From positions 1 through 5,699 of the forward strand of contig JAFSWJ010000194.1 in assembly GCA_017444545.1 (NCBI GenBank): DNA of 5,699 nt, read 5' to 3'. Origin of the DNA: Lachnospiraceae bacterium (GTDB lineage Bacteria > Bacillota > Clostridia > Lachnospirales > Lachnospiraceae). Position numbers and translations under genes: made by a program. Shown here in pieces: positions 5,582 to 5,699 of this stretch. Numbering within the stretch: position 1 is the stretch's first letter; each line of letters begins with the position of its first letter. Under the pieces are notes generated by a model. It saw only the letters and a program-made list of their open reading frames with translations. It made no database searches and was not told where the DNA came from.

Positions 5582-5699
5582 AGATAACAAAAAGCGAAAA
5601 GACACCCAAAATACAGAAAATCGAGATCAGTCAGATGGATGCCTATCTATTTGGAAACGGCAGAAATTATGAGATCTACAAAAAGCTTGGCGCGCATCC
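5578..5699 (+). CDS. glgB: 1,4-alpha-glucan (glycogen) branching enzyme, N-terminal fragment (3' end outside window)
   Basis: Forty full codons are visible from the ATG at 5578 to the window edge. The segment MDAYLFGNGRNYEIYKKLGAH (residues 20-40) matches the 'YLFxxGxxxxxYxKLGAH' block at the N-terminus of GH13 branching enzymes, just before the CBM48 domain. GlgB cuts alpha-1,4 glucan chains and rejoins them through alpha-1,6 bonds during glycogen synthesis. The catalytic barrel is outside the window, so activity cannot be judged. The ATG overlaps the stop of the preceding gene (ATGA at 5578-5581). The only Shine-Dalgarno-like purines (AAGGA at 5561-5565) are 12 nt away, so translation is probably coupled to the upstream gene. 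The first 19 residues are Lys-rich and less typical of the family. The methionine at residue 20 is a possible later start. Confidence 0.85.
   Translation, partial: MKITKSEKTPKIQKIEISQMDAYLFGNGRNYEIYKKLGAH

Overview
The window looks like chromosomal housekeeping DNA from a Gram-positive anaerobe of the Clostridia, most likely Lachnospiraceae. This is inferred from moderate GC content, frequent ATA (Ile) and AGA/AGG (Arg) codons, tightly packed same-strand genes, and the tatD-rsmA pairing typical of Firmicutes. The long TPR-containing protein also resembles, from memory only, a family seen in Lachnospiraceae. All supported genes are on the + strand. There are no RNA genes, insertion sequences, CRISPR arrays or phage genes.

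Layout: (1) bases 1-248 hold the C-terminal end of a membrane acyltransferase (acyltransferase-3 type). (2) 245-1414 is an AI-2E/PerM-family membrane protein, coupled to the first gene by an ATGA overlap. (3) 1398-2186 is a TatD-family metal-dependent hydrolase overlapping the previous gene by 17 bp. (4) 2189-3049 is the 16S rRNA dimethyladenosine methyltransferase RsmA (KsgA), 2 bp after tatD. These four form one compact transcription unit. The rnmV (RNase M5) gene that often sits between tatD and ksgA in Firmicutes is absent here.

(5) A near-consensus sigma-A promoter (TTGACA, 17-bp spacer, TG-extended TACACT) spans the end of rsmA and the short intergenic gap. It probably starts a second unit. 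(6) 3134-5581 encodes an uncharacterised protein of about 815 residues with three parts: an N-terminal TPR-like helical domain, a disordered linker of about 365 residues with low-complexity and repeat segments, and a C-terminal domain that aligns along its length with CbxX/CfxQ (EccA/SpoVK-type) AAA+ ATPases but lacks the Walker A and Walker B residues. (7) 5578-5699 is the start of glgB (glycogen branching enzyme), coupled to the previous gene by another ATGA overlap.

The most interesting object is the TPR-linker-pseudo-AAA+ protein. It has an EccA-like domain order, apparently no ATPase chemistry, its own promoter, a hairpin over its candidate start codon, and translational coupling to glycogen synthesis.
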